The notes under the pieces: generated by a model
The model's database searches: none
The model's input: the letters and a program-made list of their open reading frames with translations, nothing else
Told to the model about the DNA's origin: nothing
Translations under genes and position numbers: made by a program
Origin: Actinobacillus genomosp. 1
GTDB lineage: Bacteria; Pseudomonadota; Gammaproteobacteria; Enterobacterales; Pasteurellaceae
Reading direction: 5' to 3'
NCBI RefSeq assembly: GCF_029774175.1
Contig: NZ_CP103834.1
Coordinates: forward strand, 1,126,501 to 1,190,500
DNA length: 64,000 nt
Shown: positions 33,596 to 43,600 of the stretch, piece after piece
How positions within the stretch are numbered: the stretch's first letter is position 1
Layout of the letters: each line of letters opens with the position of its first letter

Positions 33596-35866
33596 ATGCA
33601 GAAAACATTGATGGTAACCAAACGCAACGGCAAGCAAGAGCCGTTTGATTTGGATAAAATTCATCGTGTCATCACTTGGGCTGCCGAGGGTTTACAGAAT
33701 GTATCGGTATCGCAAGTGGAACTAAGCGCACATATTCAGTTTTATCAAGGTATTCGTACCGCCGATATTCACGAGACCATCATCAAAGCCGCAGCTGATT
33801 TAATCAGTACCGAAACGCCGGATTATCAATATCTTGCCGCACGTTTGGCAATGTTTCATCTGCGTAAAAAAGCCTACGGCGATTTCACCCCGCCTCATTT
33901 ATTCACGCATATTAAAAAGCTGGTTGCACTCGGCAAATACGATCAAGCGCTGTTAATCGACTATAGCGAACAAGAATGGCAGTTAATGAATGAGTTCCTC
34001 GAACATAGCCGAGATATGGATTTTTCTTATGCGGCGGTCAAACAGCTCGAAGGAAAATATTTAGTCCAAAACCGAGTGACCGGTGAGATCTATGAGTCGG
34101 CACAATTCTTATATTTGCTAGTTGCTGCCTGCTTGTTTTCTAAATATCCGAAAGCCACTCGTTTGGATTATGTAAAACGTTTTTACGATGCGACTTCAAC
34201 TTTTAAAATTTCATTACCGACCCCGATTATGTCGGGGGTAAGAACACCGACTCGTCAGTTTAGTTCTTGCGTACTGATTGAATGTGGCGATAGTTTGGAT
34301 TCAATCAATGCCACTTCTGCTGCAATTATTAAATACGTCTCGCAACGTGCGGGAATCGGCATTAACGCCGGTGCAATCCGTGCATTAGGCAGTCCGATTC
34401 GTCAAGGGGAAGCTTTCCACACCGGGTGTATTCCGTTTTATAAACATTTCCAAACTGCGGTGAAATCTTGCTCGCAAGGCGGTGTGCGTGGCGGTGCGGC
34501 AACGGTTTACTACCCACTATGGCACTTAGAAGTAGAAAGTTTATTGGTGTTAAAAAACAATCGAGGTGTAGAAGACAACCGCTGCCGTCATATGGACTAC
34601 GGCGTACAGCTCAACAAGCTGATGTATCAACGCTTAATTAAGGGTGGCGAAATCACCTTATTCAGCCCGTCTGATGTCGATGGCTTGTATGAAGCGTTTT
34701 TTGCCGATCAAGAAAAGTTCGAACAGCTTTATCTGCAATATGAACAAGACCCGCGCATTCGTAAACGCAGTGTGAAAGCGGTTGAGTTATTTTCACTGCT
34801 CATGCAAGAACGTGCTTCAACCGGTCGGATTTATATTCAGAATGTCGATCATTGCAATACGCATTCACCGTTCAATCCGCAAGTTGCACCGATCAAACAA
34901 TCAAATTTATGTTTAGAAATCGCATTGCCGACCAAACCGCTGAATGATATTAACGATGAAAACGGGGAAATCGCACTCTGTACCCTTTCAGCATTTAACT
35001 TAGGTACTTTGCAAAATTTAGATGAATTTGAACCGCTTGCCGACTTAGTGGTACGAGCGCTAGATGCCTTGTTAGATTATCAAGACTATCCGGTGAAAGC
35101 GGCAAAACACGCCGCATTAGCTCGCCGTTCACTTGGCATCGGGGTCATCAACTATGCTTATTACTTAGCGAAAAACGGCGTGCGTTATTCAGACGGTTCT
35201 GCCAATGCGCTTACGCACAGAACTTTTGAAGCGATGCAATATTATTTACTGAAAGCTTCGCTCAATTTAGCCAAAGAACAAGGTGCTTGTAAGTTATTTA
35301 ATGAGACGAGCTATGCTCAAGGTATTTTACCGATTGATAGCTATAAAAAAGAATTGGATAACCTGACAACAGAACCGCTACATTATGATTGGGAAAGTTT
35401 GCGTGCGGAGATTCAACAATTCGGCTTACGTAACTCAACCTTAAGCTCGCTAATGCCGTCAGAAACTTCCTCGCAAATTTCCAATGCGACCAACGGCATT
35501 GAGCCGCCGCGTGGCTACGTGAGTATCAAAGCCTCAAAAGACGGCATCTTAAAACAAGTTGTGCCGGAATATGAAAAGCTCCGCTCACAATACGAGTTAT
35601 TGTGGGATATCCCCGATATGAGCGGTTACTTACAGCTGGTCGGCATTATGCAGAAATTCATTGATCAGGCGATTTCGGCAAATACCAATTATGACCCGCA
35701 AAAATTTGAAGACGGAAAAGTACCGATGAAACGCTTACTTGCCGATTTACTGACCGCTTATAAATACGGATTAAAAACGCTCTATTACCAAAATACCAGA
35801 GATGGAGCGGAAGATGCCCAACAAGATTTAAATGACGGTTGTGCCGGCGGTGCTTGCAAAATCTGA
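33596..35866 (+). CDS. nrdA: Ribonucleoside-diphosphate reductase class Ia, alpha subunit
   Basis: NrdA reduces ribonucleoside diphosphates to deoxy forms, with NrdB supplying the radical. The 756-residue product (E. coli 761) has an N-terminal ATP-cone (MVTKRNGKQEPFDLDKIHRV) for allosteric activity control. Active-site cysteines lie in RQFSSCVLIECGDS, NLCLEIALPT and ALCTLSAFNLG, and the C-terminal redox pair is in GCAGGACKI. All expected elements are intact. ATG 33596 follows AAGGAGACAGATTTT. Tandem NrdR boxes upstream indicate repression when dATP is plentiful. nrdB follows after 158 bases filled with hairpins. Confidence 0.97.
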   Translation: MQKTLMVTKRNGKQEPFDLDKIHRVITWAAEGLQNVSVSQVELSAHIQFYQGIRTADIHETIIKAAADLISTETPDYQYLAARLAMFHLRKKAYGDFTPPHLFTHIKKLVALGKYDQALLIDYSEQEWQLMNEFLEHSRDMDFSYAAVKQLEGKYLVQNRVTGEIYESAQFLYLLVAACLFSKYPKATRLDYVKRFYDATSTFKISLPTPIMSGVRTPTRQFSSCVLIECGDSLDSINATSAAIIKYVSQRAGIGINAGAIRALGSPIRQGEAFHTGCIPFYKHFQTAVKSCSQGGVRGGAATVYYPLWHLEVESLLVLKNNRGVEDNRCRHMDYGVQLNKLMYQRLIKGGEITLFSPSDVDGLYEAFFADQEKFEQLYLQYEQDPRIRKRSVKAVELFSLLMQERASTGRIYIQNVDHCNTHSPFNPQVAPIKQSNLCLEIALPTKPLNDINDENGEIALCTLSAFNLGTLQNLDEFEPLADLVVRALDALLDYQDYPVKAAKHAALARRSLGIGVINYAYYLAKNGVRYSDGSANALTHRTFEAMQYYLLKASLNLAKEQGACKLFNETSYAQGILPIDSYKKELDNLTTEPLHYDWESLRAEIQQFGLRNSTLSSLMPSETSSQISNATNGIEPPRGYVSIKASKDGILKQVVPEYEKLRSQYELLWDIPDMSGYLQLVGIMQKFIDQAISANTNYDPQKFEDGKVPMKRLLADLLTAYKYGLKTLYYQNTRDGAEDAQQDLNDGCAGGACKI

Positions 35867-35877
35867 TGAATAAATAA

Positions 35878-36004
35878 GTGGTTAAATTTAAATAACCACG
35901 GAATACACGAAATACACGGAAAATAATGAGATAGATTTAAGAGCCACAGCGTGGCTCACTCAGCCGAAGGCTGATCATAACCACGTACGGCTTACCGTGC
36001 GTGG
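35878..36004. repeat. Cluster of four hairpins between nrdA and nrdB
   Basis: Four inverted repeats occur in a row. GTGGTTA/TAACCAC is at 35878-35899, and GAGCCAC/GTGGCTC around AGC is at 35941-35957. CAGCC/GGCTG is at 35961-35973. The last, CCACGTACGG/CCGTGCGTGG with one G-T pair, is at 35981-36004. A short direct repeat (AATACACG, twice) lies between the first two. This looks like a REP-type or other repeated extragenic element inside the operon. Confidence 0.6.
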
Positions 36005-36024
36005 GAAAATCAAAAGGAGATAAT

Positions 36025-37155
36025 ATGGCATACACCACTTTCTCACAAAATAAAAATGATCAATTAAAAGAACCGATGTTTTTCGGGCAAAATGTCAATG
36101 TCGCCCGTTATGACCAACAAAAATATGAATTATTTGAAAAGTTAATCGAAAAACAGCTCTCATTTTTCTGGCGTCCGGAAGAAGTCGATGTTTCGCAAGA
36201 TCGTATCGACTACCAATCATTGCCAGAACATGAAAAACATATTTTTATCAGTAACTTAAAATATCAAACATTACTTGATTCCATTCAAGGTCGCAGCCCG
36301 AACGTAGCATTTTTGCCGTTAGTCTCGATTCCTGAGCTGGAAACTTGGATCGAAACTTGGACGTTTTCCGAAACGATCCACTCACGTTCTTATACGCATA
36401 TTATCCGTAATATCGTCAATGATCCGTCGATTGTGTTTGACGATATCGTGACTAACGAAGAAATTATTAAACGCGCGAAAGATATTTCTTGCTACTACGA
36501 TGATTTAATTCGAGATTCGCAACTTTATACACTCTACGGAGAAGGTTGCTATACGGTGGACGGCAAGCAATACCAAGTGACGTTACGCAACCTAAAACGC
36601 CAACTTTATTTATGCTTAATGAGTGTGAACGTGCTGGAAGCGATTCGTTTTTACGTATCGTTCGCTTGTTCTTTTGCGTTTGCCGAGCGTCAGTTAATGG
36701 AAGGTAACGCTAAAATTATTAAATTTATCGCACGTGATGAATATCTACATTTAACCGGCACACAAAATATGTTGAACATTATGGCATCCGGACAAGATGA
36801 TCCGGAAATGGCACAAATTGCCGAAGAATGTAAACAAGAAGCTTATGAGCTTTTTGTAGCGGCGGCAGAACAAGAAAAAGAATGGGCGGCGTATTTATTT
36901 AAAGACGGTTCAATGATTGGTTTGAATGAAGATATTTTGGTGAAATATGTCGAATACATTACCAATATTCGAATGCAAGCGGTCGGATTACCCCGCCCTT
37001 TTGCAACTTCTTCAAATCCGATTCCTTGGATTAACGCTTGGTTGGTGTCCGATAACGTACAAGTTGCACCGCAAGAAGTCGAAGTCAGTTCCTATCTAGT
37101 CGGGCAAATCGATGCTAAGGTAGATACCGACGATTTCGATAATTTTGAACTCTAA
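36025..37155 (+). CDS. nrdB: Ribonucleoside-diphosphate reductase class Ia, beta subunit
   Basis: NrdB holds the diiron-tyrosyl radical used by NrdA. The 376-residue product equals E. coli NrdB in length. It carries the iron-ligand helices WTFSETIHSRSYTHIIRNI, with the radical Tyr, and FIARDEYLHLTGTQNML. The C-terminal tail VDTDDFDNFEL binds NrdA. ATG 36025 follows AAAGGAGATAAT; an in-frame ATG or GTG upstream falls in the hairpin region. In enterobacteria the ferredoxin gene yfaE follows nrdB; here it does not, and the gal operon follows instead. Confidence 0.97.
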   Translation: MAYTTFSQNKNDQLKEPMFFGQNVNVARYDQQKYELFEKLIEKQLSFFWRPEEVDVSQDRIDYQSLPEHEKHIFISNLKYQTLLDSIQGRSPNVAFLPLVSIPELETWIETWTFSETIHSRSYTHIIRNIVNDPSIVFDDIVTNEEIIKRAKDISCYYDDLIRDSQLYTLYGEGCYTVDGKQYQVTLRNLKRQLYLCLMSVNVLEAIRFYVSFACSFAFAERQLMEGNAKIIKFIARDEYLHLTGTQNMLNIMASGQDDPEMAQIAEECKQEAYELFVAAAEQEKEWAAYLFKDGSMIGLNEDILVKYVEYITNIRMQAVGLPRPFATSSNPIPWINAWLVSDNVQVAPQEVEVSSYLVGQIDAKVDTDDFDNFEL

Positions 37156-37162
37156 ATAAAAA

Positions 37163-37218
37163 TAAGCGGTCGTTTTTTCAAAATTTTTCGCAAAAAATAG
37201 AGGGAATTCGACCGCTTA
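37163..37218 (+). terminator. nrdB terminator-like inverted repeat
   Basis: TAAGCGGTCG (37163-37172) and CGACCGCTTA (37209-37218) are perfect reverse complements around a loop of about 36 bases rich in T and A. It is an uptake-signal-like pair. Confidence 0.55.
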
Positions 37219-37338
37219 CTCAAACCAAAACCCATAAAAATTTTATTGACTTATCCTTATTAATCTCTTCTTTTACCTCTGATTTATATCGGTAAATTAG
37301 CTAAAATTACGGCAAAACCATCGGACTACGCTCACTTC

Positions 37339-37354
37339 TGTGATCATTATCACA
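37339..37354 (+). promoter_or_regulatory. CRP binding site of the gal-lacZ operon
   Basis: TGTGA-TCATTA-TCACA is a perfect CRP palindrome core. Its centre (37346.5) is about 41.5 bases before the start predicted from the -10 element at 37376, the class II position overlapping the -35 region. Confidence 0.8.
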
Positions 37355-37375
37355 CACAAAAAAAACAATGTCGGC

Positions 37376-37381
37376 TATACT
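37376..37381 (+). promoter_or_regulatory. -10 element of the galT promoter
   Basis: TATACT lies at the proper distance from the CRP site and lacks a good -35 hexamer, as expected for a CRP-dependent class II promoter. The leader before galT is about 28 bases. Confidence 0.65.
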
Positions 37382-37415
37382 CCAACCCTAAAACGCCAAA
37401 TGGAGAAGTTCTACA

Positions 37416-38465
37416 ATGAGCCAACAATTTATCCTAAACGATCACCCTCATCGTCGTTTTAATCCATTAAAAAACCAATGGATTCTAGTTTCACCGCATC
37501 GTGCAAAACGTCCGTGGCAAGGTCAACAAGAAGACACGATTGCTGATAATAAACCAAGTTATGATCCGACTTGCTATCTTTGCCCAGGTAATAAACGTAT
37601 TACCGGCGAGCAAAATCCCGTTTATAGTAAACCTTTCGTATTTAAAAACGATTTCTCCGCTTTACTACCGGATACGCCCGCCCCGGAAGCCGGTACCGAT
37701 CCATTATTCCAAATTTCACATACCCAAGGCGAAAGCCGTGTAATTTGTTTCTCGCCTGATCACAGCAAAACCTTACCGCAACTTTCTGTGTCTGAAATTG
37801 AACAAGTGGTACAGGTTTGGCAAGAGCAAGCCAACGAATTAAAAAGCCGTTATCAATGGGTACAAATTTTTGAAAATAAAGGCGCAATGATGGGCTGTTC
37901 TAATCCACACCCACACGGTCAGATTTGGGCAAGTAATTTCTTACCGAATGAAATAGCAATTGAAGACGAATGTCAGGCGAATTACTTCGCTCAATACGGT
38001 CGTCCATTGCTACTCGATTATGCCGAGCGTGAACTAACCAAAAAAGAACGTATTGTAGTTGAAACTGAAGACTGGATTGCGGTTGTGCCTTACTGGGCAG
38101 GCTGGCCGTTTGAAACTTTGTTGCTGCCAAAACATAAACACTTTAAACGCATTACCAATTTAAACGAAGCCGAACGAGCGGATTTAGCTCTCGCACTTAA
38201 AAAGCTAACCACTCGTTACGATAATTTATTTAATATCAGTTTCCCGTATTCGATGGGCTTCCATTTCGCCCCGTTTAACGAAAGTGATAATCCACATTGG
38301 CAGCTACACGCCCATTTCTATCCACCGTTGTTACGTTCTGCCACCGTACGTAAATTTATGGTCGGCTATGAGATGATGGCGGAAAGCCAGCGAGACCTGA
38401 CACCGGAACAAGCGGCAGAAAGATTAAATGCGGTGAGCGACAGCGTTCACTATAAAGATCAATAA
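37416..38465 (+). CDS. galT: Galactose-1-phosphate uridylyltransferase
   Basis: GalT exchanges UMP between UDP-glucose and galactose-1-phosphate in the Leloir pathway. The 349-residue product (E. coli 348) has the catalytic NPHPHGQIWAS with its His-Pro-His. Zinc-ligand residues are near the N-terminus in CYLCPGNKRITGEQNP, and FAPFNESDNPHWQLHAHFYPP carries the second His set. ATG 37416 follows TGGAGAAGTTCTACA. First gene of galT-galK-galM-lacZ, 18 bases before galK. No galE is in the window. Confidence 0.97.
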   Translation: MSQQFILNDHPHRRFNPLKNQWILVSPHRAKRPWQGQQEDTIADNKPSYDPTCYLCPGNKRITGEQNPVYSKPFVFKNDFSALLPDTPAPEAGTDPLFQISHTQGESRVICFSPDHSKTLPQLSVSEIEQVVQVWQEQANELKSRYQWVQIFENKGAMMGCSNPHPHGQIWASNFLPNEIAIEDECQANYFAQYGRPLLLDYAERELTKKERIVVETEDWIAVVPYWAGWPFETLLLPKHKHFKRITNLNEAERADLALALKKLTTRYDNLFNISFPYSMGFHFAPFNESDNPHWQLHAHFYPPLLRSATVRKFMVGYEMMAESQRDLTPEQAAERLNAVSDSVHYKDQ

Positions 38466-38483
38466 AAAGAAGAGAAAGAGACA

Positions 38484-39638
38484 ATGAAACCACAACAACT
38501 TGCGATACAAAAATTTGCCGAGCATTACGGCTATTCGGCTGCTCAAACCGTATTCGCTCCGGGACGAGTCAATATTATCGGTGAACACACCGATTACAAT
38601 GACGGCTTTGTAATGCCTTGTGCAATTAACTACGGTATGGCGGTCAGCTTTAGTAAACGTGACGATTCGGTTTGGCGAGTCTATGCGATTGATATTGATG
38701 AACAAGATGAGTTCGACCTTAGCCAACCGATTGAACCGTCCGAACATAAATGGGCGAATTACGTACGTGGAGTCGTGAAATATATTCAGGAGAAATGTCC
38801 GCAGTTTAAACAAGGGGCGGATTTAGCGATGACCAGCGACGTACCGATGTCTTCCGGTTTAAGCTCGTCCGCCGCATTAGAAGTTTCAATCGGTAAAACC
38901 GCACAAGTGTTAGGTGATTTACCGCTCGGTTTAGCTGAAATCGCCTTAATCGGACAACAAGCGGAGAATAACTTCGTTGGTGCTAATTGCGGTAATATGG
39001 ATCAACTTACCTCGGCGCTCGGACAAAAAGATCAAGTGATTATGATTGATTGCCGTTCGTTAGAAATTACCCCTACACCGGTTCCGCACGGTTATTCAAT
39101 TGCGATTATCAACTCTAACGTAAAACACGACTTAGTGACCGGCGAATATAACAGTCGCCGTCAAGAATGTGAATTTGCCGCCAAATTCTTTGGGGCGAAA
39201 GCATTGCGTGATGTTACGCCGGAGCAATTTATTGAGCGAGCGGCTGAATTACAAGCCCAAAATGAGTTAGCTTATAAACGTGCAAAACATATCATTAGCG
39301 AAAATCAGCGTGTATTAGAAGCGGTTGAAGCGTTACAAGCGAAGGATATGGTCAAACTCGGTCAATTAATGGCGGGTTCGCATGACTCTATGCGCGATGA
39401 TTTTGAAATTACCATTCCGGAAATTGATTACTTAGTCGAATTGGCACAAGTGGCAATCGGTAAAAACGGCGGCGCACGTATGACCGGCGGCGGCTTCGGC
39501 GGTTGTATCGTTTGCTTAGTTCCGGATGAGAAAGTGGAACATTTACGCCAAGTCATTGCGGAAAATTACGAAAAACAAACCGGTATTAAAGAAACTTTCC
39601 ACCTTTGTACCGCTTGTGACGGCGTTCATCTCATTTAA
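38484..39638 (+). CDS. galK: Galactokinase
   Basis: GalK phosphorylates alpha-D-galactose at C1 with ATP. The 384-residue product (E. coli 382) shows the galactokinase signature GRVNIIGEHTDYNDGFV, the GHMP ATP-binding loop PMSSGLSSSAALEVS, the catalytic Asp region NCGNMDQLTSALGQ, and GGARMTGGGFGGC near the C-terminus. ATG 38484 follows AAGAAGAGAAAGAGACA. It is followed by a self-complementary 26-base hairpin before galM. Confidence 0.97.
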   Translation: MKPQQLAIQKFAEHYGYSAAQTVFAPGRVNIIGEHTDYNDGFVMPCAINYGMAVSFSKRDDSVWRVYAIDIDEQDEFDLSQPIEPSEHKWANYVRGVVKYIQEKCPQFKQGADLAMTSDVPMSSGLSSSAALEVSIGKTAQVLGDLPLGLAEIALIGQQAENNFVGANCGNMDQLTSALGQKDQVIMIDCRSLEITPTPVPHGYSIAIINSNVKHDLVTGEYNSRRQECEFAAKFFGAKALRDVTPEQFIERAAELQAQNELAYKRAKHIISENQRVLEAVEALQAKDMVKLGQLMAGSHDSMRDDFEITIPEIDYLVELAQVAIGKNGGARMTGGGFGGCIVCLVPDEKVEHLRQVIAENYEKQTGIKETFHLCTACDGVHLI

Positions 39639-39651
39639 TCGTTCATCTGCA

Positions 39652-39677
39652 GAAATCACGGAAATTTCCGTGGTTTC
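39652..39677. repeat. Perfect-type palindrome between galK and galM
   Basis: GAAATCACGGAAA is followed immediately by its complement TTTCCGTGGTTTC (one G-T wobble, no spacer). The galM ribosome-binding site lies just beyond. It may cause partial termination, protect the upstream mRNA, or shape a cleavage point. Confidence 0.6.
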
Positions 39678-39695
39678 TTGCTTTCGGAGCAAGTT

Positions 39696-40664
39696 ATGAA
39701 AACTTTTATCCTCGAAAATTCATTCATTAAAATCACGTTGTCTGACTTTGGAGCCTCTTGGCTTTCTTGTGTAGTGAAACACCCGAAAGGCGAACGTGAA
39801 GTGTTAGTTACAACCTCTGCAGAAAATTGGCAAAATCAGACCGCTTATTTCGGCGCCACCTGCGGACGCTACGCCAATCGTATTGCCAATGCCACTTATC
39901 AACTTAACGGCAAAACCTACACGCTGGTAAAAAATAACGACGAAAACACCTTACACGGTGGTGAAAAAGGGGCGGATAAACAAGTTTGGCAAGCGGAGCA
40001 AATTGATCCTCAAGCGGTCAAATTCAGCCGAATTTTTGCAGACGGCGAACAAGGTTTCGGCGGTGAAGTGAATGCCGTTGTGACTTATCGTTTGAATGGA
40101 AAAGAAGTCGAAATTGAATTTGACGCAACCACAAATCAAGACACTCCGCTCTGCTTTACCAATCACGCTTATTTTAATCTACTTGGTAGTGATAATGTGC
40201 TTTCACATCAACTGATGATTAACGCAGACGAATATTTACCGGTCGGCGCAGACGGTATCCCGATTTTACCGTTTAAAGCGGTTGCTCACACCGGTTTTGA
40301 TTTTTCAACGCCTAAACTTATCGGGCAAGACTTGCTGAAAGATACCGATCAACAGCTGGTAAAAGGCTACGATCACGCTTTCAAATTGGTAAAAAACTCT
40401 GCAAAACCGACCGCTTGTTTAACGGTTGAAGATCTTACACTTGAACTCAATACCTCAATGCCGGCATTGCAATGCTATTCAGGGAATTGGCTTGGCGGGC
40501 AACCGAATCTAAGCGGTTCTACTTATCAAGATTACGCTGGCATTGCTCTAGAACCGGAATTTTTCCCCGATTCGCCGAACCAAGCCGAGTTGGCACAATT
40601 CGGTGGCATCACCAAAGCGGGCGAACGCTATAAACACGATATTCGTTACACCTTTCACTTTTAA
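39696..40664 (+). CDS. galM: Aldose 1-epimerase (galactose mutarotase)
   Basis: GalM converts beta-D-galactose to the alpha form used by galactokinase, which matters when lactose is cleaved to beta-galactose. The 322-residue product has NRIANATYQLNGKTY, the active-site His segments (NTLHGG and NHAYFNLLG) and the C-terminal GIALEPEFFPDSPN with the catalytic Glu. ATG 39696 follows CGGAGCAAGTT; the in-frame TTG 18 bases earlier is unlikely. Between galK and lacZ in the operon, it fits beta-galactoside use. Confidence 0.94.
   Translation: MKTFILENSFIKITLSDFGASWLSCVVKHPKGEREVLVTTSAENWQNQTAYFGATCGRYANRIANATYQLNGKTYTLVKNNDENTLHGGEKGADKQVWQAEQIDPQAVKFSRIFADGEQGFGGEVNAVVTYRLNGKEVEIEFDATTNQDTPLCFTNHAYFNLLGSDNVLSHQLMINADEYLPVGADGIPILPFKAVAHTGFDFSTPKLIGQDLLKDTDQQLVKGYDHAFKLVKNSAKPTACLTVEDLTLELNTSMPALQCYSGNWLGGQPNLSGSTYQDYAGIALEPEFFPDSPNQAELAQFGGITKAGERYKHDIRYTFHF
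40410..40418 (-). repeat. DNA uptake signal core inside galM
   Basis: ACCGCTTGT in the coding region of galM, at codons reading Thr-Ala-Cys. Confidence 0.65.
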
Positions 40665-40688
40665 TTTGTAAACATCGAGGAAATTATC

Positions 40689-43600
40689 ATGATACTGCCG
40701 AATTACTTCCAAGATCCCAATACGCTTCACGTTAATACTATTGAGCATCACGCTTATTTTATTCCGCATAAACAAAATGAAACCGCTTTAAGCGGCAAGC
40801 GTGAACAATCCGATTACTTTACTTTGCTTAACGGACAATGGGATTTTAATTACTTCCAAAGCTATCATGACTTGCCGAATAATTTCCTTGATGTTGCGTT
40901 TGAACATAAAATTCCGGTGCCGGCAAATTGGCAAAATCACGGCTTCGATCATCATCACTATACTAATATTAACTATCCGTTCCCGTTTGATCCGCCGTTT
41001 GTACCGCATCAAAACCCATGCGGCGTGTATCATCGCACTCTGCAACTTACCCCGAAAAGTAATAAGCGTTATTTGCTCAATTTTGAAGGCGTGGACTCTT
41101 GCTTATTTGTTTACGTGAATAAACAGTTTGTCGGCTATAGCCAAATCAGCCACAGCACCTCCGAATTTGATGTTAGCGATTATTTACAAGTCGGTACCAA
41201 CCATTTAACCGTAGTGGTATTGAAATGGTGTGACGGCAGCTATTTAGAAGACCAAGACAAATTCAGAATGTCGGGCATTTTCCGTGATGTCTATTTGCTT
41301 GAGCGTGAACAAAATCATCTGCAAGATTTCTTTATTCAATATGAATTGGATGATGAATTACGTCACGCCAATCTGAAAGTGGAAACGCTGTTTAGCCGCC
41401 AACCGCAAGCGATTGAATATCAATTACTCGATCCGAAAGGCTTTACCGTTTTTAATCAAACCGATACGCAACTTAATATTGAGGTAGAAGATATTCAGTT
41501 ATGGAATGCCGAAAACCCACAACTTTACACCTTAATTTTGCGTACTGCGGAAGAAGTCATTGTGCAAAAAATCGGTTTTAGAAAAGTGGAAATCAAAGAC
41601 GGTATTTTATTATTTAATCAGCAACCGATTAAATTTAAAGGGGTAAACCGCCACGATAGCGATCCGAAAACTGGTTATGTGATTAGCTACGCACAAGCGC
41701 ATAAAGATTTACAGCTGATGAAACAGCATAATATCAACGCAATCCGTACCGCCCATTATCCGAATGCGCCTTGGTTTAGCGAGTTATGCGATCAATACGG
41801 TTTTTATCTGATTGGCGAAAGCGATGTCGAGTCACATGGCGCATCAATGCTGACCGTCAAAATGCCTGAGCCGAGTATTCTCTTAAATCACCAAAATGAT
41901 TTGCAAACTGAGCGTATCCGTCAAGATATGATTGATAATTACTGTTACTTCGCCCGTGATCCGTTGTTCAAAAAAGCGATTTTAGATCGCCAGCAAGCCA
42001 ATGTGGAACGAGATAAAAATCGTACTTCGATTATTATTTGGTCGTTGGGGAATGAAGCCGGCTATGGTGCCAATTTTGAAGCGGCGGCAGCGTGGATTAA
42101 GCAACGTGATAAATCTCGTTTAGTGCATTACGAAAGCTCAATTTATCAGCACTCAGCCGATAATAATGATTTATCCAATATTGATTTCTATAGTGAAATG
42201 TACGGCTCAACCGAAGATATTGACCGCTATTGTGCCACTGCGCAAGCCAAACCTTTCGTGTTGTGTGAATACAGCCATGCAATGGGTAACTCAAACGGCG
42301 ATGCGGAAGATTATTGGCAAGCGTTTCATCGTCATCCGCAATCATGCGGCGGTTTTGTGTGGGAATGGTGTGATCACGCCCCTTACCGTGCTAACGGTCA
42401 ATTCGGTTACGGCGGTGATTTCGGCGAAAGTCCGCACGACGGTAATTTCTGTATGGACGGTTTAGTTTCACCGGATCGTATTCCGCACAGTAATTTATTA
42501 GAGCTTAAAAATGTGAATCGCCCTGCACGTGCTGAATTAATCGATAACCAAATTGTGATTCACAACTATTTAGATTTCACCGATCTCGCCGATTATTTAA
42601 CGATTGATTACGAATTTGTCGAAAACAGCGTGGTGACAAGCGGTGGAAATTTATCCGTTTCTTGCAAACCGCACGGCAGCGCAGTATTGCCGATTGAACT
42701 ACCGCAAAATAACGGGCATTTATGGCTATTGAATTTAAATTATCGCTTAAATACTGCAGTTGAATTATTAGAGGAAGCACATTCACTTGGCTTCGAGCAG
42801 CTCAATTTATTTAGCGAAAATAAATTAGTATTACCAAAATTCACAATTGAGAACAGTACATTTGAAGTACAGGAAGATCGCTTCCACATTAACGTACACA
42901 ACGGTCAATTTAGTTATCAATTAGACAAGCAGAAAGGGGGTTTCAGCCGTATTGAAAAAGCCGGTAAAGCGATTATTCAGCAACCGTTAGATTTTAATAT
43001 TTGGCGTGCGCCGACCGATAATGATCGTCTTATTCGTGAAGCATGGCAAAATGCCGGCTACGATAAAGCCTATACCAGAGCTTATGAAATTCAGTGGCAG
43101 CAAAGCGAACAAGCGGTCGAATTTTCAGTAAAATCTGCGATTGTGTCGATTTCTCGCGGTCGCATTTTAACGCTGGATATTTGTTATCGTATTTTCAATG
43201 ACGGGCAAATTTCGATGGAAATCAACGCAATCCGTCCAGCCGAATTACCGTATTTACCTCGTTTCGGCTTACGTTTCTGGCTTTCTAAGGCGGAAAATAC
43301 GGTGGAATACTTCGGTTACGGCGAGCAAGAAAGCTACGTGGATAAACACCATTTAGCGAAGTTAGGTATCTACCGTACAACGGCAAAACAAAATCATACC
43401 GATTATGTGAAACCGCAAGAGAACGGCAGCCATTATGGTTGCGAATATCTCAAATCGGAAAATCTGTTTGTGACTGCAAGCCAACCGTTCAGCTTTAATC
43501 TCTCGCCATATACGCAAGAGGAATTAACCGCGAAAAAACATTGCTACGAGCTACAAGAATCCGATTACAGCGTGTTATGTATTGATTACAAAATGAGTGG

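Noticed and set aside
38424..38813. 129-codon minus-strand frame across the galT-galK junction
   Set aside because: It overlaps two conserved genes on the opposite strand and has no family resemblance.
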